DNA of 64,000 nt, taken from positions 62,001-126,000 of IMG/VR virus record IMGVR_UViG_3300032516_000001; one strand, given 5' to 3'. Both the position numbers and the translations under genes were made by a program. Numbering within the stretch: position 1 is the stretch's first letter; each line of letters starts with the position of its first letter. The stretch comes from a virus. Shown one piece after another: positions 9,501-20,196 of this stretch. Under the pieces are notes generated by a model. It was not told where the DNA came from, did not search any database, and worked only from the letters and a program-made list of their open reading frames with translations.

Positions 9501-10859
9501 GACACTGCTCACAACAACACTGCATGAAGATCCCCGACCCAATCCTCTGATTCTGATTTCTGCATCTCCAAACTGTTCGGCTACTATCGTGCCTCGATAC
9601 AGGCCTGGGGTTATGCCCAATCTGGACCAATTGCTTGGAGAATATAAAGATGAACTATTGAAAGCGGGGGTTCTTCCACAAAAATTCAACGAAGAAGTTC
9701 TACCAGTAGTATTAGTACTATTAAATGAAAGATACGTATTCCCATTGCCATCACTTATAGGAACCACATTTAACCCAACTATCGGGGTTCCCGTGATTGT
9801 GGCTGCCACTTGAGCGGCCGTTACATCTGCTGCTGTGAGAACGAATGATTGTATAGCACCTTCATCTACTATTATTGCAAAACGATCTAAAGTCGGTAAT
9901 CCACCGAAGCTATATGGCTGACAAATTGATCCTGTTACTGTAGCAGTTTGCAGTCCTCCGAGTAAAGTACCAAATGCTGTATTTATTGCATCAACTACAT
10001 CATCTCTAGTAAGTCCCGGACCACCAGGGAATATAACAGTTACTGGACCAACTGTCTGTGCCCCAAGTGTAAAAGTAAAGTCTATGGTATCTCCTGCAAC
10101 CAATAAATCGAAGCTGCTATTGAAGGTAATAACCTCTGGCTCAAGTGGCATTCTAGCATAATATTCTATAATGACTTCTGACGAAAAAGCATCATTAACT
10201 AATCTACCATGAATTGGAATTCCACCCGGGACATCAATTTTTCTATTCAAACATTGGATTAGTGCTGGATTATCAGTGAGAATATTTTTACCGTCGAGCG
10301 TCTTAAGACGCACGTACCCACCACGTAAATCAGCAGAATGAGTGACAACACCACGGGTAGGAGCAATAAATCCAGTATAGGTAGTATTAAGTCCGAACTT
10401 AAATAGAACTCCAGCAGTAACGTTGGCAAGGGTTATAGATGATGTTGCAGTAATTGTGGGAGTTGTGGGACTAGTAATTCTAAAACCATCATAATAATCC
10501 GCCGGTCCAAGATTGGCATTCCCGCCTAGGATAAACGCTATGGTAGAACCAAATGTGGTATTAATCCTATCTACAACTCTGGCTGCAGTGGTCTCAGTTC
10601 CGTCAAAAACTATTGGAGTTACAATTCCGCCATCAATCTGAACGGAAATCGTATCGCCATTCACCAATGGAATATTGATCCAAGCTTCTGCTGAAGCTGG
10701 AGTACTTTCCTGGGCCCCATCATATGTATCAGAAATTATATACGGTGCAATATTAGCATATGAAATACCGGTTATATTTACGCCGGCATCTGGAGAAAAA
10801 ACAAATCTGGCATGGCGTGTAAGAACGTCTTTAATTTGCTCTTTACGAGGTTGTGGCAC
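6516..10859 (-). CDS. tailspike/receptor-binding protein with right-handed beta-helix
   Basis: A 1447-residue structural protein starting at GTG, preceded by a strong AGGAGG eight bases upstream. The N-terminal half holds repeated virion-type modules with pieces such as ETTAARVVDRINTTFG and TRDDVVDAINTAFG and the end-motif LGITPGLYRG. Residues from about 800 onward are a typical pectate-lyase-like right-handed beta-helix: repeated short strands rich in Asn, Gly, Thr and Cys (for example LTIEGSGGVTIRNS, MTDCDVTY, VLFERCNIG, NVIIDGGSW, LVIQNSTFAAN). This fold is common in polysaccharide-binding or polysaccharide-depolymerising spikes. No catalytic residues can be assigned by eye. It is the last large adhesion gene before the envelope cassette. 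Confidence 0.82.
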   Translation of the reverse strand: MPQPRKEQIKDVLTRHARFVFSPDAGVNITGISYANIAPYIISDTYDGAQESTPASAEAWINIPLVNGDTISVQIDGGIVTPIVFDGTETTAARVVDRINTTFGSTIAFILGGNANLGPADYYDGFRITSPTTPTITATSSITLANVTAGVLFKFGLNTTYTGFIAPTRGVVTHSADLRGGYVRLKTLDGKNILTDNPALIQCLNRKIDVPGGIPIHGRLVNDAFSSEVIIEYYARMPLEPEVITFNSSFDLLVAGDTIDFTFTLGAQTVGPVTVIFPGGPGLTRDDVVDAINTAFGTLLGGLQTATVTGSICQPYSFGGLPTLDRFAIIVDEGAIQSFVLTAADVTAAQVAATITGTPIVGLNVVPISDGNGNTYLSFNSTNTTGRTSSLNFCGRTPAFNSSSLYSPSNWSRLGITPGLYRGTIVAEQFGDAEIRIRGLGRGSSCSVVVSSVNAITLTRMGLTAATTVGIDNGEQKINFPDLRVTPTTTIPITTQVQIQALIPEALEFGEVDPAAESIVEQFNNDTAGANQEGALSAGLIFSDPTLSDIRYYGMTNGMSRGVADIGKSVLINQYGQIDAQLLRPAYEEARRTFAKFIRGNFKSGYNTVAALVASIIETPGTNGNPVAKSASFTVDVDPDNSYAATVAFNVRIHRDVGGGVIPFRVERSAAGYNHQATLAASTLLYGDPDLVFADDNTVAAGISTGGPEYLTLSDVNSKYVRILEKYANMQSPSLLRKVNAAWTVTVGDGINSFGDFNGTNAIQQAIAFYSAAPASVLNTMRIQCKEGTYIVSAANTSITVPATIGRLTIEGSGGVTIRNSTDATPIITNTVGADLYLNNITLYGKSGAYSAVEVTSPGSGTIPFVCMTDCDVTYVTMQLTNAEFMANRCSFLTNWFENISVILRDGDTIKQITCIDCDLTVMVNSKPILRVYADAFDIPITTISRVLFERCNIGLRSTINSGGMLAGNCGVIDLVPIGSCYNTGTGINIEEMKWKDCTVVANRGSSTVSVLIHLLPVNNGNIVSDTTTEFARVGNVIIDGGSWLCPSVNTLFNPFTILGVENITIKNVELGFSNGSPHYGIATGEVGYWATGVDTTIPGTEWGAFALYASTKLILEHVKFKNLVRLTAGASAIGDVFIRYNRIYVNDVSMEDIVLAGSGVYPPQRVRLRPATGTVTTRGGTIRDWRIRVNPCDPGTLHSDSVISYEPSANAVDFSNIFISGFECSDLSNGSYAFLIPQAGTNQFYTGSPVVTDNLVIQNSTFAANKEGFELTSAEANQQIGVTFRNNHIYNNILQGISIHMNTAAVQVLKIVLEDNNVHNNAVGFGIPGVYIGSGQWGSGSWIQITNNYCGDNSTAGAFQMRIQTIDFNIDSAPQGMIMGNVFGNTAWNVLWVNIISGAAPAGLVSPTFAPPLMGCHTGQSAASPAAFTFGHIVRMSANLGVLWSI

Positions 10860-10901
10860 GAGTATATCCTCCTGAAACTGCGGCTCCGGTCCTATAAGTC
10901 G

Positions 10902-13900
10902 CTATAGAAGCATGAACCAGGCTTCGAGTGTATCTGTGGTTAGTAATGGCGGATTCGATCCACTGACTATGTATGTAACAGTCTGATCTGTTATTCCTCC
11001 AACCGTGTAATCGATTCCATAAACTAATTTAACGCCACGAACAAATAGCATGACTGTTGTTGGATCTATAGGTCTATTCGAAAGAGTGAATACCGTCTGC
11101 CCATTTACCGTTATGGGCAGTAGTTCCTGTTTAAGAGAAGCCAGATTCATATCACTCGATCCATAGAAAATTGGATCATCATAGATGTTATTCACAAATA
11201 ATGGTTTATCCGTAAGCGTCGCAGTGCTAACATCGAGTTGCGCGCGACGCTTTTCAATGGGACGACCCCAAATTCTAAACCTATCGAGAGCGGTGAAACC
11301 TTCATTAGTTCCATTAGCCGAATGCAAAATATCTGTATCTCGGAAATAGGCTGGAGTGGCCTGGGTCACTATAACCATTTGAAGTTCATGACCTGGATGA
11401 ACTTCGATATTATTAAACAATTCGGGCTGCGATCGCACTAAGTATGCCGTGCCTACTAATACTGATCCTACCTCAGAATTAGGACGGGCTTTTGGTAGTC
11501 TGGAAGAAATCGCTCCTCCGGGCCACGGCTCAGTTAGCGACCATCCGGCTCCGCCACGAGCCGTCTTGAATTTAGTAATATCGGAGAAACTAGAAGTACC
11601 ATCGACTTTGATTATAACTTCCCCACCGGCCCCGGATGCACCGTTGGTCTGACCACAAATGAATTCTGTGCCTTCCCATGTAGAATTCCCAGCAGTTGCT
11701 GGATTTGCGGGAGCTTGATACGGTGGAAACGATATTGCTCCCTGTGTGATCATGCCAATGTTACTGGTACTTCTCGTCTGATATAGAGTCTTCCCTATGA
11801 AATCTTTGTCGCGGAAATAAGACCCAAGGGGAAGATGTGATACGCATCCAGCAAACTCTGTATTCATATCTCTATCAAATATCTCCGACATCGCCCCCCT
11901 CTTGATACTGGGACGAGTTAATACTGATGCATCAGTTACTGGGAATTTCGGAGTAACCCAATCCTCAAAACCAACCCTATTCAAAGAGAATCGTCTATTC
12001 AGATCTGGCAACGTACCAGTATAATCCGGTGCTCCATTTGGATTCTCAACTGTATTGAGTAACTTTATCGGAACTGATCCAGACAAACGACCGGTTCCAA
12101 GTGATGTTACGAAATTCGTTGCAGTCAGAACTTCATAACCAACCTTATTCGGCATAGACAGAGTACTGACCGGACCCAATGGGTTTAATTTGAGACTTGT
12201 CGCTTCGGAAATTGCCAGTGGACCGAGACGCTGGACATCATCAGAATAAGCATTCTGACTGCCAAATACATCTCCCTGATATGGTTGACGACTATAATAA
12301 ATAGTGACTTCATTATTGGTAGCATAGAGCGAAAGCGGAGCAGGGGCAATCACTCCAACTCTAGAATCGGATGTATCTATGAAATCATTAGCAGCAATGA
12401 TCCAATCACGAGTATTGAGTACTCGCCCGTTGGTCTCCAAGAAACCTCGATCAAAGCCAAATAACGTGCATTCAATCAGGAATTCAGAGTTATCGAATGT
12501 CGTTCCCGGTGTTGATTTTGTTAAATCAATAACATCTGAATTCAAGATAAAATAAAGATCCCCATTCACGTCGACATCAAGTAAGAATGTCGGACCATCG
12601 AAATCATCACGTAGTAAGTTAACATCAGTACCGACTCCACCAACAAATACGCGATCCAGATTAAATGGAGACGAAGTCGGAACAAGAGCTGGAATGCTGC
12701 GCTTATACACACCAGTAATTCGTGCTGGAGCATAAAATGGCGGGAATTGAATACCCTTGAATGGGCCGCCATTTACGGATCGCAATTTGTTGTTTGTGTA
12801 TTTTTTGCCAAATATCGATGGCAGGGCACCAGTACCGTAAGTTTCACCGACAACAGGAGTTACGATGTAATACCCCGGAGTGGCGGCAGGATAGCTTACC
12901 AGTCCTCTATTCCAATCTGAAGAATTCGATGCCCCAAATGGCCCTTCTTTTGACATCAATACAAAATTGATGCCAGATGGAAAAATAGCGTTTGTTACTG
13001 GAATAATCGGAACATGGTGCAAACCCGGTTTTGGTAAAAAGTTGAGTGGTATTTCAGCATATACAGTTGCACCTGGGCCATTCCAGAATAAACTAAGCGG
13101 GTCAACCGTTGTGTGAACTACATTTATTCCGCTTTGATCCCTTGTCGGCATCGCCCCCCAATAGTTGCCCATTGGGTCCCAATTAAGTCTATTTCCATCC
13201 CGAAACACGACAGCAGGGACTAGAATATTACGATATGGAGCTATATGTATAGTCTTGGAACCAGGATCTACCATCATGTCAGATGTGCGAGATAGATTAC
13301 GGTTCGTTCCAGTCTGAATGCATGGAGATTCATTCAGGTAGGTCGGTATGAGCCTGCTTCGATCGGAAAGACCTGGGCGAAGCATCACCTTTGATGAATT
13401 GGTTGGATCACCACGATAATGAGCAGTATGAATATAATCAGGCTTATGAGATAAACCGCGACCAGCTCCGTATACAACCGCAAATTCTACATGCATGACA
13501 GTAGAAACGGCTGTATCGAGCGCAATAACAGGAACTGCATCACCAAATTCTTGAAATGGGGTCGCCGGAACTACGGGTGGGATTGTTGCATCTGAATTCA
13601 ATTCGATTATTAAGTTTCCTGAACCATCGAGTGATACTGCGATTCCCTGACCATTTTTTAATATTCTATTGCCAGCAATGGGGGTATTTGGATTTGAAGC
13701 CGTTGGGGTGGTGGTACTAAAAGGCACTCCACCATTAGGATCAGTGGTCATGCCTTCAAAATGAATTAATATAGCATCCGGATCTTCACTAGGTAATATA
13801 AATCTGACTTGATCGCTGTCAGTTACTGGCAAACCAGCTCTGAATTCAGCAATGTTTATTTGAATCTTATCACCATTCCACCACCACGGAGCGGCACCGT

Positions 13901-15515
13901 TTAGTCGGGAACCTGGACCGCGACCTGGAGCGGCGGTGTTCCAAAGGACGTTGATATTATATGGAGCGATTGCTACCTGTAACGGATCAGTGACTGATGA
14001 TCCGTTACCTGGAACTTGAACAGCTGCTGAATAGCGTTCGGTAATAACAGAGTCAGACCATGTACGGCGATTGCCGCTTGGGCCATCGAGCCGGCTTAGA
14101 CCGCCAACAAATATTGTGCTGTCGGTAACTCTATCACCATAAAAAACAACTGGGCCAGCCGAAAAAGTTGATCCGAATCGTTTCCATGTGGTGCGCAAAT
14201 TTCCGCGCAAAAGTTCGATCAAATTGGTACGTAAAATTGAATCATAATCAAATTTATCGGCAATTGAATGCCGTAAATCTAGTATATCAGTTAATGTGAC
14301 CTGATCTGAAAATAGTCCGTCAGGTCTAACAGTATATAAGGTAAGCTCCGTCCCTATATTATGTGCTCTGATCGTTGTCTGTAACTGTCCACGATCAACT
14401 GTGACGACATAATTCAAGCCAACCTGGACAACGCTATTTATACGGATTATTTCGTCATCAATTCTAAAATAAGCTTCACCATATGAATTGATCGTAGACA
14501 ATACCGTTCCGGTTATGCTAGCTAGAGTAAATTGTGTATCAACTTCTGCAAATACCGCAGGAAGAGATATGCCGCTTGTAAATTCAGTAGCGTCATTACG
14601 AGTAATGGCAACACTGTTTCGATCGAATGCACCAGCTATATTGCCAACATCTGAAAATCCGGCGCTATTACGTCTGAATACGGCACAAATTGGGATCGCG
14701 TAAACGTACCCATCGACAGTTCCTAAAATCGCCGGATCCCCGGTTCCAGCTCTCCACAAACCGGGGTCGCCCAATTCATTCCGCATATTAGTAAAGCATA
14801 AAGCACTCGGCGCTGATAAAGCTCCTTGAGCGAATACGAGGGTTGAATCAAACCCTTCTGGATATTGTGATATACTGACATTTGGAACTGTCCTAATTCT
14901 ATATTGGATTTGAACCCGCTTTGTAGTCTCATAATTAATGTCAGGGTCTATTAGATCATCGGCGAGATATGAAAATCCGCCTTCGACATTACCAAACCGG
15001 TACAAAAATCCGCGTTGAGGTTTGCCCGGGGATACAGTTGGAGGAGCAGGATCGACATCAATTCTCTGAAGCCAAACCTCGAGGAATGCGAATTCTGCTT
15101 TATTTCCGCCTACTGAATTGTTAGAAGGATTGAGTAATATTTTATTGTGAGTATCAACATTATTTGGGGCTAATGGCGGAGCTCCAGTATTGGTGCCGGT
15201 AACTGGAATGACCCATCCATTTACTATTGCCCAAACAGGATTCCGTGTTTCTCCTGAAGTATTTCTACCGAAATAAAAGAAATTGGATCTATCGGGGTCA
15301 GTATTGAAATCCTCCCGTGGATTGGATTCATTGAGCAACCATCCGGATGGGAAAGTGGAACGTACGGCTTCCGCACGAGCCTCTAATTCCATCAATCCGA
15401 ATAAATTTAATTCTGAATCCAGAGGGGGGCGAGTGGACTCCCATACGACAGCAGCCAGTTGCTTATCGCGACCATCGACATATCGAGAAACACCAGGACC
15501 AAGAGGATTAGGCAT
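10902..15515 (-). CDS. large fibre/baseplate-associated structural protein (paralogue A)
   Basis: A 1537-residue structural protein. The N-terminus has the motif VVWESTRPPLDSELN, like the 'gRPvLDsDlN' signature at the start of several phage structural families. Later come [47 protein letters not shown] and [15 protein letters not shown]. The same segments in the same order occur in the 885-residue protein at 17394-20051, so the two are paralogues. The second half has no obvious match and is beta-rich with many Pro/Gly turns, as in fibre shafts. The C-terminus (TVNGQTVFTLSNRPID, VMLFVRGVKLVYGIDY) resembles the small beta-domains often seen at fibre tips. It is probably part of the fibre attachment platform; function unproven. 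Confidence 0.7.
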   Translation of the reverse strand: MPNPLGPGVSRYVDGRDKQLAAVVWESTRPPLDSELNLFGLMELEARAEAVRSTFPSGWLLNESNPREDFNTDPDRSNFFYFGRNTSGETRNPVWAIVNGWVIPVTGTNTGAPPLAPNNVDTHNKILLNPSNNSVGGNKAEFAFLEVWLQRIDVDPAPPTVSPGKPQRGFLYRFGNVEGGFSYLADDLIDPDINYETTKRVQIQYRIRTVPNVSISQYPEGFDSTLVFAQGALSAPSALCFTNMRNELGDPGLWRAGTGDPAILGTVDGYVYAIPICAVFRRNSAGFSDVGNIAGAFDRNSVAITRNDATEFTSGISLPAVFAEVDTQFTLASITGTVLSTINSYGEAYFRIDDEIIRINSVVQVGLNYVVTVDRGQLQTTIRAHNIGTELTLYTVRPDGLFSDQVTLTDILDLRHSIADKFDYDSILRTNLIELLRGNLRTTWKRFGSTFSAGPVVFYGDRVTDSTIFVGGLSRLDGPSGNRRTWSDSVITERYSAAVQVPGNGSSVTDPLQVAIAPYNINVLWNTAAPGRGPGSRLNGAAPWWWNGDKIQINIAEFRAGLPVTDSDQVRFILPSEDPDAILIHFEGMTTDPNGGVPFSTTTPTASNPNTPIAGNRILKNGQGIAVSLDGSGNLIIELNSDATIPPVVPATPFQEFGDAVPVIALDTAVSTVMHVEFAVVYGAGRGLSHKPDYIHTAHYRGDPTNSSKVMLRPGLSDRSRLIPTYLNESPCIQTGTNRNLSRTSDMMVDPGSKTIHIAPYRNILVPAVVFRDGNRLNWDPMGNYWGAMPTRDQSGINVVHTTVDPLSLFWNGPGATVYAEIPLNFLPKPGLHHVPIIPVTNAIFPSGINFVLMSKEGPFGASNSSDWNRGLVSYPAATPGYYIVTPVVGETYGTGALPSIFGKKYTNNKLRSVNGGPFKGIQFPPFYAPARITGVYKRSIPALVPTSSPFNLDRVFVGGVGTDVNLLRDDFDGPTFLLDVDVNGDLYFILNSDVIDLTKSTPGTTFDNSEFLIECTLFGFDRGFLETNGRVLNTRDWIIAANDFIDTSDSRVGVIAPAPLSLYATNNEVTIYYSRQPYQGDVFGSQNAYSDDVQRLGPLAISEATSLKLNPLGPVSTLSMPNKVGYEVLTATNFVTSLGTGRLSGSVPIKLLNTVENPNGAPDYTGTLPDLNRRFSLNRVGFEDWVTPKFPVTDASVLTRPSIKRGAMSEIFDRDMNTEFAGCVSHLPLGSYFRDKDFIGKTLYQTRSTSNIGMITQGAISFPPYQAPANPATAGNSTWEGTEFICGQTNGASGAGGEVIIKVDGTSSFSDITKFKTARGGAGWSLTEPWPGGAISSRLPKARPNSEVGSVLVGTAYLVRSQPELFNNIEVHPGHELQMVIVTQATPAYFRDTDILHSANGTNEGFTALDRFRIWGRPIEKRRAQLDVSTATLTDKPLFVNNIYDDPIFYGSSDMNLASLKQELLPITVNGQTVFTLSNRPIDPTTVMLFVRGVKLVYGIDYTVGGITDQTVTYIVSGSNPPLLTTDTLEAWFMLL

Positions 15516-15593
15516 CTCAGAGAGACTCCCTCATCAGAAGGCGACTAATATTCACATGTGCTACCACATAAGTGGCTTATATAATAATACCGG

Positions 15594-16253
15594 TCATCCG
15601 TACATGAGTATCCAATCTGATAAATGATATCTAACAGCCCCGATATTGGTAAATTTTAATCTAATTGGTGAGGTTATTCCGGGTGCGGGTGTATCGATAG
15701 CATCAGCATGAGTAAACGTGTGTCTTGAAGTATACGGAGCAGCAGCATCCACTATTTCCACTAGGAAAGACGCATCAGGGTCAAAATCAAAGAAACTAGT
15801 CGATGGATTATAATTATATAATAATCTACTCGGTGCTGGATGAGATACTACGGCTCCTGGATCAGAATATAGAGTGAACCCGTGAAAATGTATGAGAACA
15901 CCAACAACAGGGGGAGCAACTGCTAATACCATTGGGTTAGTATATACATATCCGGCTGGAAGTACTTCGGTTCTTTTATTTGGACCTAAAAAATACCCAG
16001 ACGAAATTGTCGGATCTATTGCATTTGCAGCGAGCGGATCTAAAAGTTCATCATTAAGAATATTTACAAGATTGGGATGGTATGACCCATAGATACCTAG
16101 TTTATCCGTTATAGCATCGGCTACGACATCCGTCTCTGGATAGATCCCATTCGGAATATCCAATACATATCTACCAGATATTGAGAAATCGAGTGGTTCC
16201 TCATAATATCCACGAATTTTGTTAGTTTGTGTATCAACTAATAATTTGGCCAT
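15594..16253 (-). CDS. small virion structural protein, probably fibre-associated
   Basis: A 219-residue beta-rich protein with no recognised family. It opens with AKLLVDTQTNKIRGYYE, a common start for phage fibre or collar proteins that interpret 'T..n.i.Gyy' strands. It contains Pro/Gly-rich turns and a C-terminal beta segment ending SDWILMYG. The start is supported by GAGGA six bases upstream of the ATG. It sits between a collagen-like fibre gene and the 1537-residue structural gene, so a role as chaperone, adaptor or tip in that fibre is plausible. No signal peptide or enzyme motif is visible. Confidence 0.55.
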   Translation of the reverse strand: MAKLLVDTQTNKIRGYYEEPLDFSISGRYVLDIPNGIYPETDVVADAITDKLGIYGSYHPNLVNILNDELLDPLAANAIDPTISSGYFLGPNKRTEVLPAGYVYTNPMVLAVAPPVVGVLIHFHGFTLYSDPGAVVSHPAPSRLLYNYNPSTSFFDFDPDASFLVEIVDAAAPYTSRHTFTHADAIDTPAPGITSPIRLKFTNIGAVRYHLSDWILMYG

Positions 16254-16362
16254 AGTTATTCCTCACTTCACTGATGGTGATTCCGGTCCGATGCAATATC
16301 ACTAACCCAGTGTCAAAAGTCTGATCGTAGAGTCCCAGATGACGTGCTTGGATATAAGCATC

Positions 16363-17394
16363 TCAACTTGCTCCTATATAGACTTGATGCACCGTGCATT
16401 TCCATTCAAATGAATTTTGAGTTCCTCCTTCGATACCCGCGCACGTGATCGATAAGCATTTATTTGTGTCATCAACATTTAGCACTACAGTGGCCGCAAC
16501 GAGCGCAGCGTCCGTCGAACCTCCGTCGTAGGCTATTGAACCCACAACGTAACACGTTCCACCCATTTGCTTGACGCCAGATCCAATACTCCATGTGGTG
16601 ACTTTGCCAGCGTCAGTTCCACCAAGGCAGACACCAACGAGTTCAACGGGATCATCGTCTATACTAGATCCATAGAGATAGACTTCAGGTGATGAACCAG
16701 GAGTACCAGCGGGACCAGTGTAACCAGTGACGCCATCAGGACCAATGGGACCTGTGTAACCAGTGACGCCGTCAGGTCCAACAGGCCCGGTGGCTCCTGT
16801 AACGCCATCAGCCCCCTGCGGTCCGGTGGCGCCTGTGACACCGGGCAATCCTTGTGGTCCAGTGGAACCAGTAACTCCAGCAGGCCCTGTAACGCCTGTA
16901 ATACCAGGATCTCCCTGTGGACCAGTTATCCCAGTTATCCCGGGGGAACCTTGTGGTCCAGTGGAACCAGTTATGCCTATCGGACCTGTAACGCCATCGA
17001 TCCCTGTGGCACCTTGAGGACCAGTGGCTCCTGTAATACCATATGGGCCAGTTGATCCTGTAACACCATCAATTCCTGTGGCACCTTGAGGACCAGTGGC
17101 TCCTGTAATACCATCAGCGCCCTGTGGCCCAGTGTAACCTGTGACACCATCTGAGCCAGTAGGACCGGTGGCTCCTGTGACGCCATTGGCGCCCTGTGGC
17201 CCAGTATAACCAGTTACGCCTATTGATCCTGTTGGACCAATAACTCCTGTAACACCTTCAGACCCAGTAGCACCTTGAGGACCGACAGGGCCCGTTGAAC
17301 CGCCACCTCCACCACCAGGAGGCCCTGGTTCACCGATAAGGCTACCAGGTCCTGAAACCAGTGCAGGGTTCACTTCACTAAATGGTCGTGGCAT
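16363..17394 (-). CDS. collagen-like fibre protein
   Basis: A 343-residue protein. A short N-terminal region with a poly-Gly linker is followed by about 200 residues of Gly-X-Y triplets ([16 protein letters not shown] type) and a 110-residue C-terminal globular domain starting [11 protein letters not shown] and ending VHQVYIGAS, with several cysteines. Collagen triplets in phage proteins form stable trimeric fibre shafts, and the C-terminal domain likely drives trimerisation or binds a receptor. Its ATG overlaps the stop of the 885-residue gene (TAATG). The shaft uses the same triplet vocabulary as the 1636-residue protein at 31222-36132, suggesting duplication or recombination between them. 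Confidence 0.88.
   Translation of the reverse strand: MPRPFSEVNPALVSGPGSLIGEPGPPGGGGGGSTGPVGPQGATGSEGVTGVIGPTGSIGVTGYTGPQGANGVTGATGPTGSDGVTGYTGPQGADGITGATGPQGATGIDGVTGSTGPYGITGATGPQGATGIDGVTGPIGITGSTGPQGSPGITGITGPQGDPGITGVTGPAGVTGSTGPQGLPGVTGATGPQGADGVTGATGPVGPDGVTGYTGPIGPDGVTGYTGPAGTPGSSPEVYLYGSSIDDDPVELVGVCLGGTDAGKVTTWSIGSGVKQMGGTCYVVGSIAYDGGSTDAALVAATVVLNVDDTNKCLSITCAGIEGGTQNSFEWKCTVHQVYIGAS
16696..17300 (-). repeat. collagen Gly-X-Y coding repeat
   Basis: Degenerate 9-27-base repeats encode [16 protein letters not shown]-type triplets across residues 34-233 of the 343-residue fibre protein. Codon choice varies between copies, so the DNA repeats are imperfect although the protein period is strict. 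Confidence 0.9.
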
Positions 17395-20051
17395 TAGAAC
17401 ACCGTCCTTTGCGGATTAATTAAATGCCCACGCACTCGATAAACGGCAGCAGATGATGAACTCAGTATTGAATTTAATTGAATAGTATTTTGATCATCGA
17501 ATTCCAGCCAATTGGTTAAAATAACTAAAACTAATGTTCCCTTCCTTCCAATGCTTGGCACATCTTCTGCTAGCTCCATTAAAACTGGGGAAGCTACCTT
17601 ATGCCGTTGTTTAGCTGTGAGGAGGTGACCGAATACAACAGGAGAATAAACTGGCGTTACGCCATCATCGGATTTTGGCCAAAAATGCCGACCATCACCA
17701 TCAGTTACAATATCTGGAGCTGATTTGTAGAGAGTTACGATGGCATCTGGAAAATATGGAACTTTGGCATCTAATTTAATAAAGCCAGTATTTATTCCAA
17801 ATCCGATGATGCTAACTGGATTCGGATTATCCAATCTGGATTCTGGGTATGTCGAAGATGGTAGTAACCCGACTGGAATTTGTGCACTCGGTGATTCAAA
17901 TGGAAATGAATCATCAGGACTACCAGATCCACTTGTTATTACATAAATATTGTCCGGATTAGTTCTTGGTATCAAATGAAGAGTTTCAGGAGCCATGCCC
18001 CCGGATGCAGGCAGTAATGATTGAATAGCTCGAGATTGATAAAATACTTGATATGAATCATCCGGTGGTGGTCCAACCATAGGAAGCGGTCGGTAAGCAT
18101 AATAATTAGCTTGTACCCATGGATAGGGCGGACCTGGTGGTACTGGCAAAGGAAAGGTTAATGTTACTTCAGTGTAAGCGGTATTGAATGTGTAATTTGT
18201 AGTTGGATATGGCGGATTTATGCCGTCAGTAATTAAGATTGGATCAGTTATTTTATCGGGGATATAAATATGAATTCCATCGGTACATATACAAGGGTTT
18301 GCTATCATTTCTATTGTTTTAAGTCTAATGAACGCTTCCCTATGGGGTTTATCTATCGCCCATAAGGTGGAATCTAGACTGAATCTGTTTGCATCAGAAG
18401 TAGCCGTAAACAGAGTAGCATCAACAAGTAGCACAGCACCATATAATGCATCGATATCTGCCGCGCTCGGGGTCCACACAGCATGATCATCAATAACGTT
18501 TCTGGATAATCCATTCCCAGCAGGATATTCAATGGCAACTTCTACGTAAATATCTGTAGTTCCGTTATAACTATAACCTGGGGGGATCAAATTTATAGTA
18601 GCAATATCAATCGGACCGCCAGGTACTGATGCCGAGTATTGAATGTCCGATACGCCAGTTCCAGGAATCGGAGACGCAAGCATGTCAATTTCATTCAATA
18701 ACACAGATTGATCTACTAATCTAACTTTATTTACTGATACAATATTGGTCCCTGCTGGCGCAACAGACAACAAGTTGAAAGGCGCAAACCATAACTTAAA
18801 TGCTGACAAATCAACCTGAACGGAAAGTATCGGCCATACTCCGGGCGGCCACGGAAAATGAAAATGACAAACTATAGTTTCGGTTATGCTTCGATCACTA
18901 AAATATTGGCGGACGCCATCAGTGTTTATTATGCTGTCCTGGACAGACAATGATGTGCCACCAGGACCTGCTGGTATTAAAATTTCGTGCTCTGTGGAAA
19001 GTGAGTTATTAAATATTTGCTGCACAGCTTTTTGAATGGTTTCGCCATAATCACGAGCAGAACCTTTGCGAAGATCCTTAATATCGCTAATAATAATTTG
19101 ATCTGAGAATAATCCGTCAGGTCTATCAGATGCACCGGCTACAATCAGTGCGCCGCCATTTATGTTGGTTGTCCTATCATATGCAGTGTTGTTCCGTCGA
19201 AATACGGCACAGATCGGAATAGCATACATATAGCCATCAACAGTGCCTAAAGCAGCAGCATCAACTGCAGTTCCAGTTCCTGCTGCCCAGAGACCGGCAT
19301 CATTCGTAACTGGGGAATAGGTGTATGCCGTTGGAGTACCATCGGCCCCGGGTCCCGTGAAATCCGATACGGTATTGGCTGTTACTGATGGATCATCTAA
19401 CCCATCCGGGTATGTATTCGGATCGATGCCACCAATTACTCGATATCGATATTGAATTTGAACACGAGCACTTGTTTCAGCAGCCTCGGTTGGATCGATT
19501 AAATCATCTGCGAAATTCGGGGTCGTATCAGGGGATTTAACATTCCCATGTCTAAAAATTAAGCCCCCGGCACTTTTATTTGCTACTGATGGAACAGCTA
19601 ATACAAGTGCTCGCCACACTTCTAGAATGACCAAATCAACTCTGTAACTCCCTATACCCACAGGAGGCATGGGGAGATTTATAATATTGGTAGAAGTAGA
19701 ATCTGAGCATTGAAATTTAAGATTCCAGCCATTAACTATTAAATTCTGCGGACTGATTAAAAATATATTTTCGGCCCCTGGTAATGGGACAGGAAAAGAA
19801 TATGCATTACTAATATCTGGACTATCAAGAAAACCAGGATTTATCCAACAGGATGGTAACTGTCTACTATTGGAAAGTCTTACACCATGATCGGAAGTTA
19901 TCTCACTTCGTAAATTCATCTCCCAGTCAATGACTGGTTTGGTCGTTTGGATAACTACCGATTCAAAGGATTTCTCTTCACCGGAGAATTGATCTCCAGG
20001 CATTCCTTGTGGGAGTTGACTAACACCAATACCAAGGTTCTTGTATGCCAT
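17394..20051 (-). CDS. fibre/baseplate-associated structural protein (paralogue B)
   Basis: An 885-residue protein whose first half matches the 1537-residue protein at 10902-15515: [15 protein letters not shown] corresponds to its 'RPPLDSELN' motif, and both contain [44 protein letters not shown] and [10 protein letters not shown] in order. The second half differs and is beta-rich, ending with a lectin-like or Ig-like strand pattern. It lies directly upstream of a collagen-like fibre gene, with overlapping stop and start. The shared half is probably the part that docks on the baseplate while the variable half carries specificity; this is inference. No catalytic motif seen. Confidence 0.7.
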   Translation of the reverse strand: MAYKNLGIGVSQLPQGMPGDQFSGEEKSFESVVIQTTKPVIDWEMNLRSEITSDHGVRLSNSRQLPSCWINPGFLDSPDISNAYSFPVPLPGAENIFLISPQNLIVNGWNLKFQCSDSTSTNIINLPMPPVGIGSYRVDLVILEVWRALVLAVPSVANKSAGGLIFRHGNVKSPDTTPNFADDLIDPTEAAETSARVQIQYRYRVIGGIDPNTYPDGLDDPSVTANTVSDFTGPGADGTPTAYTYSPVTNDAGLWAAGTGTAVDAAALGTVDGYMYAIPICAVFRRNNTAYDRTTNINGGALIVAGASDRPDGLFSDQIIISDIKDLRKGSARDYGETIQKAVQQIFNNSLSTEHEILIPAGPGGTSLSVQDSIINTDGVRQYFSDRSITETIVCHFHFPWPPGVWPILSVQVDLSAFKLWFAPFNLLSVAPAGTNIVSVNKVRLVDQSVLLNEIDMLASPIPGTGVSDIQYSASVPGGPIDIATINLIPPGYSYNGTTDIYVEVAIEYPAGNGLSRNVIDDHAVWTPSAADIDALYGAVLLVDATLFTATSDANRFSLDSTLWAIDKPHREAFIRLKTIEMIANPCICTDGIHIYIPDKITDPILITDGINPPYPTTNYTFNTAYTEVTLTFPLPVPPGPPYPWVQANYYAYRPLPMVGPPPDDSYQVFYQSRAIQSLLPASGGMAPETLHLIPRTNPDNIYVITSGSGSPDDSFPFESPSAQIPVGLLPSSTYPESRLDNPNPVSIIGFGINTGFIKLDAKVPYFPDAIVTLYKSAPDIVTDGDGRHFWPKSDDGVTPVYSPVVFGHLLTAKQRHKVASPVLMELAEDVPSIGRKGTLVLVILTNWLEFDDQNTIQLNSILSSSSAAVYRVRGHLINPQRTVF

Positions 20052-20196
20052 GGGTCAAATTGACTTCTGTATAAGAGCTGGAATAATAAACATTACCGAT
20101 ATTAGATCCTAGATAAATAAGATCCGATTCGGATAATCGCCAATTTACGTCAAATTGCAATTGCAATTGAAAATTCAAAACTAACAACCGGGAGCA

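Noticed and set aside
16696-17300. Regular short repeats that could suggest a CRISPR array.
   Set aside because: There are no identical repeats of about 30 bases with unique spacers; the period is 9 bases per triplet and follows a coding Gly-X-Y pattern.
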